Shown here in pieces: positions 42,797 to 51,652 of a stretch of 64,000 nucleotides of DNA (the first letter of the stretch is position 1; each line of letters begins with the position of its first letter). Both the position numbers and the translations under genes were made by a program. Origin of the DNA: an uncultured Pseudophaeobacter sp. (GTDB lineage Bacteria > Pseudomonadota > Alphaproteobacteria > Rhodobacterales > Rhodobacteraceae). The stretch is taken from the NCBI GenBank assembly GCA_905479575.1, contig CAJQNB010000069.1, forward strand, positions 1 through 64,000, written 5' to 3'. The notes under the pieces are model-generated. The model was not told where the DNA came from, ran no database searches, and saw only the letters and a program-made list of their open reading frames with translations.

Positions 42797-43783
42797 TCAG
42801 CCTGCCGCCGCAGTGTTGCGGCTTTGGCGCAGGTTTTGCGCCAACAGATCCATTGCGGCCATGCGCACGGCGACCCCCATTTCCACCTGTTCCTGGATCA
42901 CCGACCGGTTGATGTCATCGGCCAGGGTGCCGTCAATCTCAACGCCTCGGTTCATCGGGCCGGGGTGCATGACGATGGCATCGGGTTTGGCATGGGACAG
43001 TTTTTCAGCGTCCAGTCCGTAGCGGTGAAAATACTCGCGCTCAGAGGGGATAAAGCCGCCGTCCATCCGTTCCTTTTGCAAGCGCAGCATCATCACCACA
43101 TCGACGTCTTTCAGGCCTTCGCGCATGTCGTCGTAAATCTCGGCGCCGAAGTCGGCGAATTGGCCGGGAACCAGGGTGGGCGGGCCAATCAGCCGGATGC
43201 GGTTTTCCATCTTGCCCAGCAGGATCAGGTTTGAGCGCGCCACGCGGGAATGTGCGACATCACCGCAGATGGCGATGTTCAGCCGGTGCAGGCGACCTTT
43301 GGCGCGGCGGATGGTCAGCGCATCCAGCAGCGCCTGGGTTGGGTGTTCGTGTTTGCCGTCGCCGGCATTCAGCACCGCGCAGTTGACCTTTTGCGCCAAC
43401 AGATCCACCGCGCCGGAATGGGGATGGCGCACCACCAGCAGATCGGGGTGCATGGCGTTCAGGGTCATCGCGGTATCAATCAGGGTTTCGCCCTTTTTGA
43501 TCGAGGAGGCCTGCATCGCCATGTTCATCACATCAGCGCCCAGACGTTTGCCGGCAATCTCAAAACTCGCCTGGGTGCGGGTGGAGTTTTCAAAAAACAT
43601 GTTGATCTGGGTGAGACCCGCTAAGGCGTCCGAATGTTTCTCGGGGCGGCGGTTCAGATCGACATAGCTGTCGGCCAGATCCAGAATTGCGGTGATCTCA
43701 TGGGGTTTGAGCGGCTCGATCCCCAAAAGATGGCGGTGGCCAAAACCGGTGGGAGAGAGGGGGGAAGAGGTTGGGGAAGACAT
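42797..43783 (-). CDS. pyrB: Aspartate carbamoyltransferase catalytic subunit
   Basis: PyrB condenses carbamoyl phosphate with aspartate in pyrimidine synthesis. The 328-aa protein contains the carbamoyl-phosphate signature [16 protein letters not shown] (about 59-74), [29 protein letters not shown] and the aspartate-binding [13 protein letters not shown]. No pyrI regulatory gene is near; instead an inactive dihydroorotase gene lies three genes downstream, as in class A enzymes with a PyrC' partner. It is the first gene of the operon pyrB-tail anchor-bPH-pyrC'-plsY. Confidence 0.96.
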   Translation of the reverse strand: MSSPTSSPLSPTGFGHRHLLGIEPLKPHEITAILDLADSYVDLNRRPEKHSDALAGLTQINMFFENSTRTQASFEIAGKRLGADVMNMAMQASSIKKGETLIDTAMTLNAMHPDLLVVRHPHSGAVDLLAQKVNCAVLNAGDGKHEHPTQALLDALTIRRAKGRLHRLNIAICGDVAHSRVARSNLILLGKMENRIRLIGPPTLVPGQFADFGAEIYDDMREGLKDVDVVMMLRLQKERMDGGFIPSEREYFHRYGLDAEKLSHAKPDAIVMHPGPMNRGVEIDGTLADDINRSVIQEQVEMGVAVRMAAMDLLAQNLRQSRNTAAAG

Positions 43784-43967
43784 CTGGGCAGGCTCCGCTC
43801 TGTTTGTCGCACCTTATAGGCAGCACGGCCTTTTGGGGCAAGGTCGATAGGCGGGTTTGATTGCGGCTGCCCCGGCCAAATCACCGCAGGTGCGGCCGCG
43901 GCACTGCGGCTGCGGTGGCCTGCATTAGGGGTGTTCCGCTCACCCGCGTGGCGGGGTAGCTTAGGCC

Positions 43968-44768
43968 ATGGAATCGGCAATTGATTATTGGAGCGCCAAA
44001 GCGCTGTTGGAGTGGCAGGTGGAGCTTGGCGCCACCGAAGCCCTGTGTGAAGAGCCGGTCAACCGCTATGAACTGGCCGCGCCTGCGCCCAAGGCGCGTC
44101 AGGGGCAACAGTCGGATCAGGCCTCCGGTCAAAAGCCCGGTATGCCGCCCCCCGTTGCTCCCAGGCCCAAACCCGTCGATCCGGTGGCCGAAGCTCGCAA
44201 GGCCGCTGCTGCCGCGCCGGAACTGCCCTCGCTGCGGGCGGCCCTGGCGGAGTTTCGTCATTGTGAGCTCAAGCTGGGCGCGCGCAATCTGGTCTTTGGC
44301 GATGGTCAGCCCGGCGCGCGGGTGATGGTGATTGGCGAGGCCCCTGGGCGCGAAGAAGACCAGCAGGGCAAGCCCTTTGTCGGCCCGGCGGGGCAGTTGC
44401 TGGACCGGATGTTGGCAGCAATTGATCTGGACCGGGCGAAAAACGTTTATATCACCAATGTGTTGCCTTGGCGGCCACAGCAAAACCGCGACCCCAGCAC
44501 GGAAGAGATCGACATGATGCTGCCCTTTCTTGCCCGCCATGTGGAATTGGCGCAGCCGGACATTCTGGTGCTGATGGGCAATATAAGCTGTCAGGCGGTG
44601 CTGGGCAAACGGGGCATCTCGCGGCTGCGCGGGAATTGGGCCGAGGCCTGGGGCAAGCCAGTGCTGCCGATGTTCCACCCGGCCTATCTGTTGCGCCAGC
44701 CCGAGCAAAAGCGCGCGGCCTGGGCCGATTTGCTGGAATTAAAGGCGCGGTTGGGCGCGCCAAACTAG
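43968..44768 (+). CDS. Uracil-DNA glycosylase, family 4-like without Fe-S cysteines
   Basis: This 266-aa DNA-repair enzyme removes uracil from DNA. The family 4/5 core is clear: motif A GEAPGREEDQQGKPFVGPAGQLLDRML at about 123-149, YITNVLPWRPQQNR, and motif B MFHPAYLLRQPEQKR. Canonical family 4 enzymes hold a 4Fe-4S cluster with four Cys. Here only C99 is kept near the first pair, Trp168 replaces the usual Cys after TNV, and Met183/184 replaces the next, so no cluster can form. An N-terminal Pro/Ala-rich linker of about 50 residues precedes the core. Cluster-less homologues are known in Bradyrhizobium. Confidence 0.88.
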   Translation: MESAIDYWSAKALLEWQVELGATEALCEEPVNRYELAAPAPKARQGQQSDQASGQKPGMPPPVAPRPKPVDPVAEARKAAAAAPELPSLRAALAEFRHCELKLGARNLVFGDGQPGARVMVIGEAPGREEDQQGKPFVGPAGQLLDRMLAAIDLDRAKNVYITNVLPWRPQQNRDPSTEEIDMMLPFLARHVELAQPDILVLMGNISCQAVLGKRGISRLRGNWAEAWGKPVLPMFHPAYLLRQPEQKRAAWADLLELKARLGAPN

Positions 44769-44780
44769 GGATCTTTGCAG

Positions 44781-45380
44781 ATGAAAATACTGGCCTTTTC
44801 CGACCTGCACCTGTCTGCTGCCCATGCGGAGGCACTGGTAGCGGCCAGCGATCAGGCGGATCTGGTGATTGGCGCCGGGGATTTCTGTAATCAGCGCAAA
44901 GGTCTGGATCAGGCCATGGCACTGCTGGCCGATATCGCGCCTCCGTTGATCACTGTCGCGGGCAATGCCGAAAGCGCGGCGGAGATGCGCGCTGCTGCCC
45001 TGCCGGGGATGCATGTCCTGCACGGTGAGGGGTTGGAGTTTGGCGGGCTGCACTTCTTTGGCCTTGGCGGTGGTATTCCCGCGCCGCCCTTTGGCGCGTG
45101 GTCTTATAATCTGTCAGAGGCTGAAGCTGAGGCGCTGCTGGCGGGCTGCGCGCGCGCTGACATTCTGATCTGCCATTCCCCGCCCAAGGGACAGGGGGAT
45201 GCGACCTCGCTGGGACTGTCTGTTGGCTCCACTTCGATCCTGCAGGCGGTGGAGCGGCTGCAGCCGCAGCTGGCTCTGTTTGGTCATATTCACGACAGTT
45301 GGGGATTTCGCGGTCAAATCGGCACAACCCTGACCGCCAATCTGGGGCCAGAGCCTAACTTTTTTGACGTCATACCATGA
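44781..45380 (+). CDS. Metallophosphoesterase family protein
   Basis: This 199-aa calcineurin-like phosphoesterase has the metal motifs in order: FSDLHLS (DxH), GAGDFCN (GDxxx), TVAGNAES (GNxE, with Ala where GNH has His), ICHSPPKG and LFGHIHDSWG (GHxH). The missing His of GNH(E) occurs in YfcE-like subfamilies, which still hydrolyse model phosphodiesters. Natural substrate unknown. The ATG at 44781 follows the UDG stop by 12 bases, and its TGA overlaps the lysE-family gene (ATGA). Confidence 0.88.
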   Translation: MKILAFSDLHLSAAHAEALVAASDQADLVIGAGDFCNQRKGLDQAMALLADIAPPLITVAGNAESAAEMRAAALPGMHVLHGEGLEFGGLHFFGLGGGIPAPPFGAWSYNLSEAEAEALLAGCARADILICHSPPKGQGDATSLGLSVGSTSILQAVERLQPQLALFGHIHDSWGFRGQIGTTLTANLGPEPNFFDVIP

Positions 45381-46003
45381 TTGACCCCATCACTCTTTTG
45401 ACCTTTGTGCCGGCGGCGCTGGCACTGAACCTCACCCCCGGCGCTGATATGATGTTCTCTCTGGGGCAGGGGCTGCGGTCGGGGCGCAGATCGGCGCTGG
45501 CGGCTAGTGCGGGGATTTCTGCCGGCGGGATGGTACATGTGGCGCTGGCCGGGCTGGGGCTGGGCGCGGTTGTCAATACAATGCCGGGGCTGTTTGATGT
45601 GATCCGCTGGCTTGGCGTGGCCTATCTGCTGTATCTTGCCTGGGGCGCGCTGCAGGCGCCGGCCAGGGCGGCGCAGCCTGGTCAGCCGCCGGTTCCGGCC
45701 TCCCGCGCTTTTCGCGCCGGGTTTTGGGTCAATCTGACCAACCCCAAGGTGATCCTGTTTGTGTTGGCCTTTGTGCCACAGTTTGTGGTGCCCGAGGCCG
45801 GGCCAGTGCTGGGGCAATTCCTGATCTACGGCTTGGTTCTGGCGCTGGGGGGCTTTGTCATCAATGGGCTGGTTGGCGTCTTTGGCAGTGCCGCCGGGCG
45901 CTTTCTGGCCCCAACCTCGCGGGCGGGCCTGTGGCTGGGCCGCATCTCGGCGGGAATATTTGCGGGGCTGGCACTCAGGCTCGCGCTTTTGCAAAAGACA
46001 TGA
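45377..46003 (+). CDS. LysE/RhtB family amino acid exporter
   Basis: This 208-aa inner-membrane protein starts MIDPITLLTFVPAALALNLTPGADMMFSLGQGLRSGRRSALAAS, matching the LysE/RhtB opening (NLTPGPDM motif). Six membrane segments are predicted, with NLTNPKVILFVLAFVPQFV as the second conserved motif. It should export a neutral or basic amino acid or a homoserine-lactone-like compound; substrate unknown. It overlaps the phosphoesterase gene and is followed after 8 bases by moaB. Confidence 0.9.
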   Translation: MIDPITLLTFVPAALALNLTPGADMMFSLGQGLRSGRRSALAASAGISAGGMVHVALAGLGLGAVVNTMPGLFDVIRWLGVAYLLYLAWGALQAPARAAQPGQPPVPASRAFRAGFWVNLTNPKVILFVLAFVPQFVVPEAGPVLGQFLIYGLVLALGGFVINGLVGVFGSAAGRFLAPTSRAGLWLGRISAGIFAGLALRLALLQKT

Positions 46004-46011
46004 GGTCTGCT

Positions 46012-46554
46012 ATGTCACGTATCGACGAAACCATGGAGTTCATCCCGGTCCGTATCGCCATCCTTACCGTCTCGGACAGTCGCAGCCTGGCGGAGGATCG
46101 TTCGGGGCAGGTGCTGGTCGACCGGTTGCAGGCGGCGGGGCATATCCTGGCGGATCGCCAGATCATGCCGGATGAACGGGGCGAGATCGCCGATCAGCTG
46201 CGCGCCTGGGTGGCAGACCCGGCGGTGGATGTGGTGATTTCCACCGGGGGCACCGGGCTGACAGGGCGCGATGTCACGGTTGAGGCGCACCGGGATGTCT
46301 ATGAAAAAGAGATCGAGGCCTTTGGCACCGTCTTTACCATCGTGTCGATGAAAAAGATCGGCACCTCGGCGGTGCAATCGCGCGCCACAGGGGGCGTTGC
46401 AGGCGGCACCTACATTTTTGCGCTGCCCGGCAGCCCCGGCGCCTGCAAGGATGGCTGGGACGAAATCCTGGCGATGCAGCTGGATTACCGGCACCGCCCC
46501 TGCAATTTTGTGGAAATAATGCCGCGTTTGACCGAAACCCAGCGACGGAAGTAA
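46012..46554 (+). CDS. moaB: Molybdenum cofactor biosynthesis protein B
   Basis: This 180-aa MoaB/MogA-fold protein binds molybdopterin and, in its active form, adenylates it before Mo insertion. It has IAILTVSDSRS, the conserved STGGTGLTGRDVTVEA motif, and FALPGSPGACKDGWDEIL. The ATG at 46012 follows GAGGTCTGCT. It is the third molybdenum-cofactor locus in the window besides moaDE (28.7 kb) and mobAB-moeA (62 kb). Confidence 0.93.
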   Translation: MSRIDETMEFIPVRIAILTVSDSRSLAEDRSGQVLVDRLQAAGHILADRQIMPDERGEIADQLRAWVADPAVDVVISTGGTGLTGRDVTVEAHRDVYEKEIEAFGTVFTIVSMKKIGTSAVQSRATGGVAGGTYIFALPGSPGACKDGWDEILAMQLDYRHRPCNFVEIMPRLTETQRRK

Positions 46555-46561
46555 CGCCACG

Positions 46562-46586
46562 GTGCGTGTATTCGAATAAGACGCAC
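46562..46586. promoter_or_regulatory. Composite palindrome upstream of the RND efflux operon
   Basis: Outer arms GTGCGT (46562-46567) and ACGCAC (46581-46586) enclose the perfect 10-bp palindrome TATTCGAATA (46569-46578). The two centres are offset by half a base. It lies about 140 bases before the adaptor gene and 8 bases after moaB. Either an operator for the efflux genes or a cruciform after moaB. Confidence 0.45.
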
Positions 46587-46727
46587 ACTATGTACAGTGA
46601 TATGTGCCAATAAGGCGCTGCACAGGGGAGGCTCAGCAGGGGGCTCTCAGAGCGGCGCCTTGTCTGGCAAAGAAACATATTTGATAGGGTAGCAGGGGCG
46701 ATCCCCAGCCACCAAAGGGAATAAGGC

Positions 46728-48212
46728 ATGCGCTTTTTGCGGCATAGTTTGACGGGTTTGTTTCTGGCGGCAGTGGCAGTCGCGCTGATGCTCTATGCGG
46801 GGCAGATGGTGGTGGGGGCGGTGCAGACACGGCTCAACGCCGAACCGCGCAAGCCACCAGCGCGCGAACGGGTTTTTGCGGTGAACCTCGTCACTGCCGA
46901 TCTGCAAGAGGTTACGCCGGAACTCATCGCCTTTGGCCGGGTTGAAAGCCGCCGGACGCTAGAGCTGCGCAGCGCTCAGGGTGGACGGATCATCCATTTG
47001 TCCGACCGTTTTGAAGAGGGCGGCGTGGTCCAGGCGGGGGAGATCCTGATCCAGATCGACCCCTCTGATATGCAGGCGGCGCTGCAAGAGGCCGAGGCCG
47101 ATATGCAGGACTCCCGCGCGGAAGAGCGCGACGCCACCCGCGACCTGACCCTTGCCAAGGATGAACTGAAGGCGACACAGGATCAGGCGCAGTTGCGGGC
47201 CCGTGCGCATCAACGCCAGTTGGAGCTGCAAGAGCGTGGTGTTGGCACCACCGCAGCGGTTGAGGCGGCTGAGCTCACTGCCGTGCAGGCGCGCCAGGCG
47301 GTGATTTCGCGGCGCCAGGCGGTCAGCCAGGCCGAGGCCCGTGTTGATCAGGCGGCCACCCGGGTGGCCCGCAGTCAGATTGCCCTGGACAGGGCGCGGC
47401 GCGACCTCGCCGATACCACCCTGCGTGCCGGGTTCGATGGCACCCTGCAGGCGGTTACCCTGGTCGAAGGACGTCTGGTTTCGGCCAATGAAAAACTGGC
47501 AGAGCTGGTCGATGGCGATCAACTGGAGGCCGCATTCCGTGTGTCTACCCTGCAATATGCCCGGTTGCTGGGCGCTGATAATCGGCTCAGCCCAGCCCCG
47601 GTGCGGGTGACTCTGGATGCGGCGGGCGCCGGGCTTGAGGCAACGGGGCGGCTGTCGCGCGCCAGCGGCGCGGTGGGGGACGGGCAAACAGGCCGATTGC
47701 TCTATGCCAGTCTGGATCTGACGCCAGGGTTCAAACCGGGCGATTTTGTCACCGTGAAGGTCAGCGAGCCGCCGCTCTTGGCTGTGGCGCGGGTGCCGGC
47801 TTCGGCGCTGGGATCCGATGGCACGGTGCTGGTGCTGGGGCCTGAAGAGCGGTTGCAGTCGCTGCCGGTTGAGCTGCTGCGCCGACAGGGCGATGATGTG
47901 CTGATCCGCGGCGCGGGGCTGGAGGGCCGACAAGTGGTGACCGGCCGTACGCCGCTTTTGGGCGCCGGGATCCGGGTGCGCCCCCTGCATCAGGACGCAG
48001 GGACGACACAGCCACCCCCCGCGGCTGAGCGGTCGGCGACGGCGGCCGAGCTGATTGAATTGTCAGAAGAACGCCGCGCCAAACTGGTCGCCGCCGTCGA
48101 AGGCAGCGCAGGCTTGCCGGATGCGGCCAAGGAGCGGATGCTGGCGGCCCTGGCCAAGGCGCAGGTGCCAGCCGGGCTGGTCAACCGGATCGAAGCCCGG
48201 ATGGGGGGATAA
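46728..48212 (+). CDS. RND efflux periplasmic adaptor (membrane fusion protein)
   Basis: This 494-aa protein has an N-terminal membrane anchor (LTGLFLAAVAVALMLYAGQMVV), a lipoyl-like barrel half (GRVESRRTLELRSAQGGRIIHLSDRFEEGGVVQAGEILIQID), a long coiled-coil hairpin at about 115-215 with the expected RxxxLxxxxxxS features, and a beta-barrel with DTTLRAGFDGTLQAV. It links the RND pump to an outer-membrane channel. Unusual is the C-terminal tail after about 415, an extra helical Ala/Glu-rich domain (AAELIELSEERRAKLVAAVEG-type) of about 65 residues. It is followed by the pump gene after 3 bases. No outer-membrane factor gene is adjacent. Confidence 0.9.
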   Translation: MRFLRHSLTGLFLAAVAVALMLYAGQMVVGAVQTRLNAEPRKPPARERVFAVNLVTADLQEVTPELIAFGRVESRRTLELRSAQGGRIIHLSDRFEEGGVVQAGEILIQIDPSDMQAALQEAEADMQDSRAEERDATRDLTLAKDELKATQDQAQLRARAHQRQLELQERGVGTTAAVEAAELTAVQARQAVISRRQAVSQAEARVDQAATRVARSQIALDRARRDLADTTLRAGFDGTLQAVTLVEGRLVSANEKLAELVDGDQLEAAFRVSTLQYARLLGADNRLSPAPVRVTLDAAGAGLEATGRLSRASGAVGDGQTGRLLYASLDLTPGFKPGDFVTVKVSEPPLLAVARVPASALGSDGTVLVLGPEERLQSLPVELLRRQGDDVLIRGAGLEGRQVVTGRTPLLGAGIRVRPLHQDAGTTQPPPAAERSATAAELIELSEERRAKLVAAVEGSAGLPDAAKERMLAALAKAQVPAGLVNRIEARMGG

Positions 48213-48215
48213 TCC

Positions 48216-51200
48216 ATGCGTGATTTGTCGCGTCCTGCCGGCGGTTTGCTGAGCTACTTTACCCGCCACCGCACGGCGGCAAACCTGTTGTTGCTGGTGC
48301 TCTTGCTGCTTGGCACTGCGGCAATCCCAAAGATGCGGGCGCAGTTCTTTCCGGATGTGATTATCGAAAGCGTCACGGTCGGCGTCACCTGGGAGGGTGC
48401 CGGGCCGGAAGATGTGGACGGCGCCATCGTGCAGGTGCTGGAGCCGGTGTTGCTGGCGGTGGACGGGGTGGAGGAAAGCGCCGCCTCCTCGCGCGAAGGC
48501 GTCGCCTCGATCGTGCTGGATTTTGAGCCGGGCTGGGACATGGCGCTGGCGGCGGATGATGTGCAATCGGCGGTGGATGCCATTACCACCCTGCCGGAAG
48601 AGGCAGATGACCCGACGGTGCGGCGCGGCGCCTGGCGTGACCGGGTGACGGATGTGGTGATCTCGGGGCCGCTGGCGCCGGATCAGCTGGGGCTGTTCGC
48701 CGATGAATTGATTATACGCCTGTTTGCAGTCGGGGTCACCCGCACCACCATTCGCGGCCTTGCTGCACCACAGACCCTGGTCGAGGTGCCCTCCTACAGT
48801 TTGATCACCCATGATATCGCGATGAGCGATATCGCCAGTGCCATCGCCGCCGAGGTCGATGCCGATCCTGCGGGGGATGTGACCGGGGCCAATACCCGGG
48901 TGCGTACCGGGCGGGAAAAGCGCAGCCCGGAAGAGATCGAAGGGATCGTGTTGCGGACAGAGCCAGATGGTTCGGTTTTGACCATTGGCGATCTGGCGCA
49001 TGTCAGCCGCGAAGGGGTGGACCGCAACCGTTCCTATTTTGTCGGCGACAACCCGGCCATGTCGATCCGGGTGGATCGCTCGGATATGGGCAATGCCATT
49101 GCCATTCAGGCTGAGGTGCAAAAGGTGGTCGATGCGCTGCAAACCACCCTGCCGCAGGGCGTCAGTGCCGAGCTGATCCGCACCCGTGCCGCTGCCATCT
49201 CTGACCGGCTGGATATTCTGATCGACAATGGGCTGATGGGGCTGGGGCTGGTCATGGCGCTGCTGTTCCTGTTCCTCAATACCCGCATTGCCTTTTGGGT
49301 GGCGGCGGGTATTCCGGCGGCAATGTTTGCCGCCGTGGCACTGATGTATGCCGCCGGGATCACCATCAATATGATCAGCCTGTTTGGCCTGATCATTACC
49401 CTGGGGATCGTGGTGGATGATGCCATCGTGGTGGGGGAGCACGCCGATTTCCGGGTGCGCCGCCTGAATGAAACCCCGATGCAGGCCGCCGAGAACGCCG
49501 CGCGCCGCATGGCGATGCCGGTCTTTGCCGCCACCCTGACCACCATCATCGCCTTCTTTGGGCTGACCGCCATTGGCGGGCGCTTTGGTGATCTGATCCG
49601 TGATATTCCCTTTACGGTAATTGCAGTGCTGGCGGCCTCGTTGCTGGAGTGCTTTTTGATCCTGCCGCACCATATGGCCCATGCGCTGACCCATGCACAA
49701 AAGGACCATTGGTATGATTGGCCCAATCGCATGGTCAATCGCGGCTTTCGCTGGATGCGTGACACCCTGTTTCGCCCCATTATGGCCCTAGTGGTGCAGG
49801 CGCGTTACGTGGTTTTGGCGGGGGCCTTGACCATTCTGGCCAGCCAGATGGCGCTGTTTATTGGTGGCGATGTCAATTGGCGGTTCTTCAATGCGCCGGA
49901 GCGCGGCTCTGTCACTGGCAATTTTGCCATGGCCGAAGGCGCCACCCGCGCCGACACCCTGGCGATGATGGCGGAGATGCAACGGGCCACCGCCGCTACG
50001 GGGGCCTCTTTTGCGGAGCGCTATGATGACACCAATCCGGTGGATTTTGTCATCGCCGAGGTCGGCGGCAATGCCGGGCGCGGCATGTCCGGGGTGGATG
50101 CCAAGGACACGGACCTGTTGGGCGGGATCTCGATCGAGCTGATCGACGCGGATCTGCGGCCTGACTATTCCAGCTTTGCCTTTGTGGCCGAACTGCAGGA
50201 AGAGGTGCAAAACCACCCGCTGGTCGAGGCCGTCAGCTTTCGCAGCTGGCGCTCTGGTCCCGGTGGTGATGCGCTGGATGTGCAGTTTTATGGCGCTGAT
50301 GTTCAGGTGCTCAAGGCGGCCTCTGAAGATCTAAAAACCGCGCTGCTACGCTACCCTGAGGTTTCGGCGGTGGAAGACAATCTTGCCTATGACAAAGAGG
50401 AAGTGGTGCTGGAGCTGACGCCCCAGGGGCAGGCGCTGAACTTTACCATCGACACCCTGGGGCGGGCCTTGCGGGCCCGGTTGAACGGGATCGAAGCCGC
50501 GACCTACCCGGATGGGCCACGCAGCGCTGAGATCCGGGTCGAGCTGCCCCGCGATGAGCTGTCGGCGGATTTCCTGGAGCGCACCCTGATGCGCAGCCCC
50601 GGCGGCATCTATGTGCCGCTCTCGGATATTGTTTCGGTGAGCCAGCGCACGGGGTTTTCCACCGTGCGGCGCGAAAACGGCATTCGCCTGATCAGCGTCA
50701 CCGGTGATATCTCAGAGGATGACCCAACCCGTGCCGCCGATATCGGCAAGGCGCTGGAGGAGGAAATCCTGCCCGATATCGCCAGCCGCCGTCAGGTGGA
50801 GTGGCGGCTTAGCGGGTTGAGCGAACAGGAAGACAACTTTCTCAACGATGCCCGCACCGGGCTGATCCTCTGTCTTGCCGGGATTTATCTGGTGCTGGCC
50901 TGGATCTTTGCCAGCTGGACCCGGCCCCTGGTGGTGATGGCGATCATTCCCTTTGGCTTGGTGGGCACCATCTGGGGCCACTATCTGTGGGGCATACCGC
51001 TGAGCATGTTCACCGTGGTTGGTCTGTTGGGGATGACAGGGATTATCATCAATGATTCCATCGTGCTGGTGACCACCATCGACGAATATGCCGAAACCCG
51101 CGGGTTGGTGCCTTCGATCATTGACGGGGCGGCGGACCGGCTGCGGCCGGTGATGCTGACAACCCTGACCACGGTACTGGGGCTGGCGCCTTTGATGTAT

Positions 51201-51617
51201 GAAAGCTCGCAGCAGGCGCAGTTCCTCAAGCCAACGGTGATCACCCTGGTCTATGGCTTGGGCTTTGGCATGTTTCTGGTGCTTTTGGTGGTGCCGGCTC
51301 TGGTGGCAATCCAACGGGATATGGCGCGGCCTGTGACGGCCCTGCGCCGGGCCCTGCGTGGCGGGACAAACCCGCTGCGCTGGCTGGTTCTGGGCACCGG
51401 AGTGGCGCAGTTGGGCTGGCTGGGAGTAAGCCTGGGCTGGGCGATGGCAACCGGAGCGCTGCACCCGGCCTTGCGCACGGTGCTGCCCGGTCTGGCCGGG
51501 TTTGAGCCACTGCGCGCCGGGCTGTTTCTGGCGCTGGGCGGGATCGCTGCGCTGTCCCTGCTGGCCTATCTGATTTCGGCGCTGGTCTTTGGCCTGCGGC
51601 GGCACCGGACAGCCTAA
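48216..51617 (+). CDS. RND efflux transporter permease (AcrB/Czc superfamily)
   Basis: This 1133-aa inner-membrane pump has the RND duplication: TM1 near 18-38, a large periplasmic domain, TM2-TM6 at about 340-500 and TM8-TM12 at about 880-1030. TM4 carries the proton-relay Asp pair in GIVVDDAIVVGEHADFRVRRLNE. The protein is about 100 residues longer than usual. After the canonical end (VALVAIQRDM) there is an extension with two more hydrophobic helices (WLVLGTGVAQLGWLGVSLGWAMA and LFLALGGIAALSLLAYLISALVFGL). Substrate unknown; residues of heavy-metal type are not evident. Confidence 0.93.
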   Translation: MRDLSRPAGGLLSYFTRHRTAANLLLLVLLLLGTAAIPKMRAQFFPDVIIESVTVGVTWEGAGPEDVDGAIVQVLEPVLLAVDGVEESAASSREGVASIVLDFEPGWDMALAADDVQSAVDAITTLPEEADDPTVRRGAWRDRVTDVVISGPLAPDQLGLFADELIIRLFAVGVTRTTIRGLAAPQTLVEVPSYSLITHDIAMSDIASAIAAEVDADPAGDVTGANTRVRTGREKRSPEEIEGIVLRTEPDGSVLTIGDLAHVSREGVDRNRSYFVGDNPAMSIRVDRSDMGNAIAIQAEVQKVVDALQTTLPQGVSAELIRTRAAAISDRLDILIDNGLMGLGLVMALLFLFLNTRIAFWVAAGIPAAMFAAVALMYAAGITINMISLFGLIITLGIVVDDAIVVGEHADFRVRRLNETPMQAAENAARRMAMPVFAATLTTIIAFFGLTAIGGRFGDLIRDIPFTVIAVLAASLLECFLILPHHMAHALTHAQKDHWYDWPNRMVNRGFRWMRDTLFRPIMALVVQARYVVLAGALTILASQMALFIGGDVNWRFFNAPERGSVTGNFAMAEGATRADTLAMMAEMQRATAATGASFAERYDDTNPVDFVIAEVGGNAGRGMSGVDAKDTDLLGGISIELIDADLRPDYSSFAFVAELQEEVQNHPLVEAVSFRSWRSGPGGDALDVQFYGADVQVLKAASEDLKTALLRYPEVSAVEDNLAYDKEEVVLELTPQGQALNFTIDTLGRALRARLNGIEAATYPDGPRSAEIRVELPRDELSADFLERTLMRSPGGIYVPLSDIVSVSQRTGFSTVRRENGIRLISVTGDISEDDPTRAADIGKALEEEILPDIASRRQVEWRLSGLSEQEDNFLNDARTGLILCLAGIYLVLAWIFASWTRPLVVMAIIPFGLVGTIWGHYLWGIPLSMFTVVGLLGMTGIIINDSIVLVTTIDEYAETRGLVPSIIDGAADRLRPVMLTTLTTVLGLAPLMYESSQQAQFLKPTVITLVYGLGFGMFLVLLVVPALVAIQRDMARPVTALRRALRGGTNPLRWLVLGTGVAQLGWLGVSLGWAMATGALHPALRTVLPGLAGFEPLRAGLFLALGGIAALSLLAYLISALVFGLRRHRTA

Positions 51618-51623
51618 ACTGGG

Positions 51624-51651
51624 CAGCCTAAGCCCGTTTCAGGCTGGTTTT
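51624..51651. terminator. Terminator between the RND gene and the NUDIX gene
   Basis: CAGCCT (51624-51629) and AGGCTG (51641-51646) pair perfectly with an 11-base loop and are followed by GTTTTA, in the 35-base gap between convergent genes. It is short but positioned correctly for the efflux operon. Confidence 0.5.
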
Positions 51652-51652
51652 A

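Noticed and set aside
48063-49709. A 548-codon open frame antisense to the RND adaptor and pump genes
   Set aside because: Its composition (His, Gln, Gly, Asp repeats) is that of a shadow frame, and both sense genes are certain.
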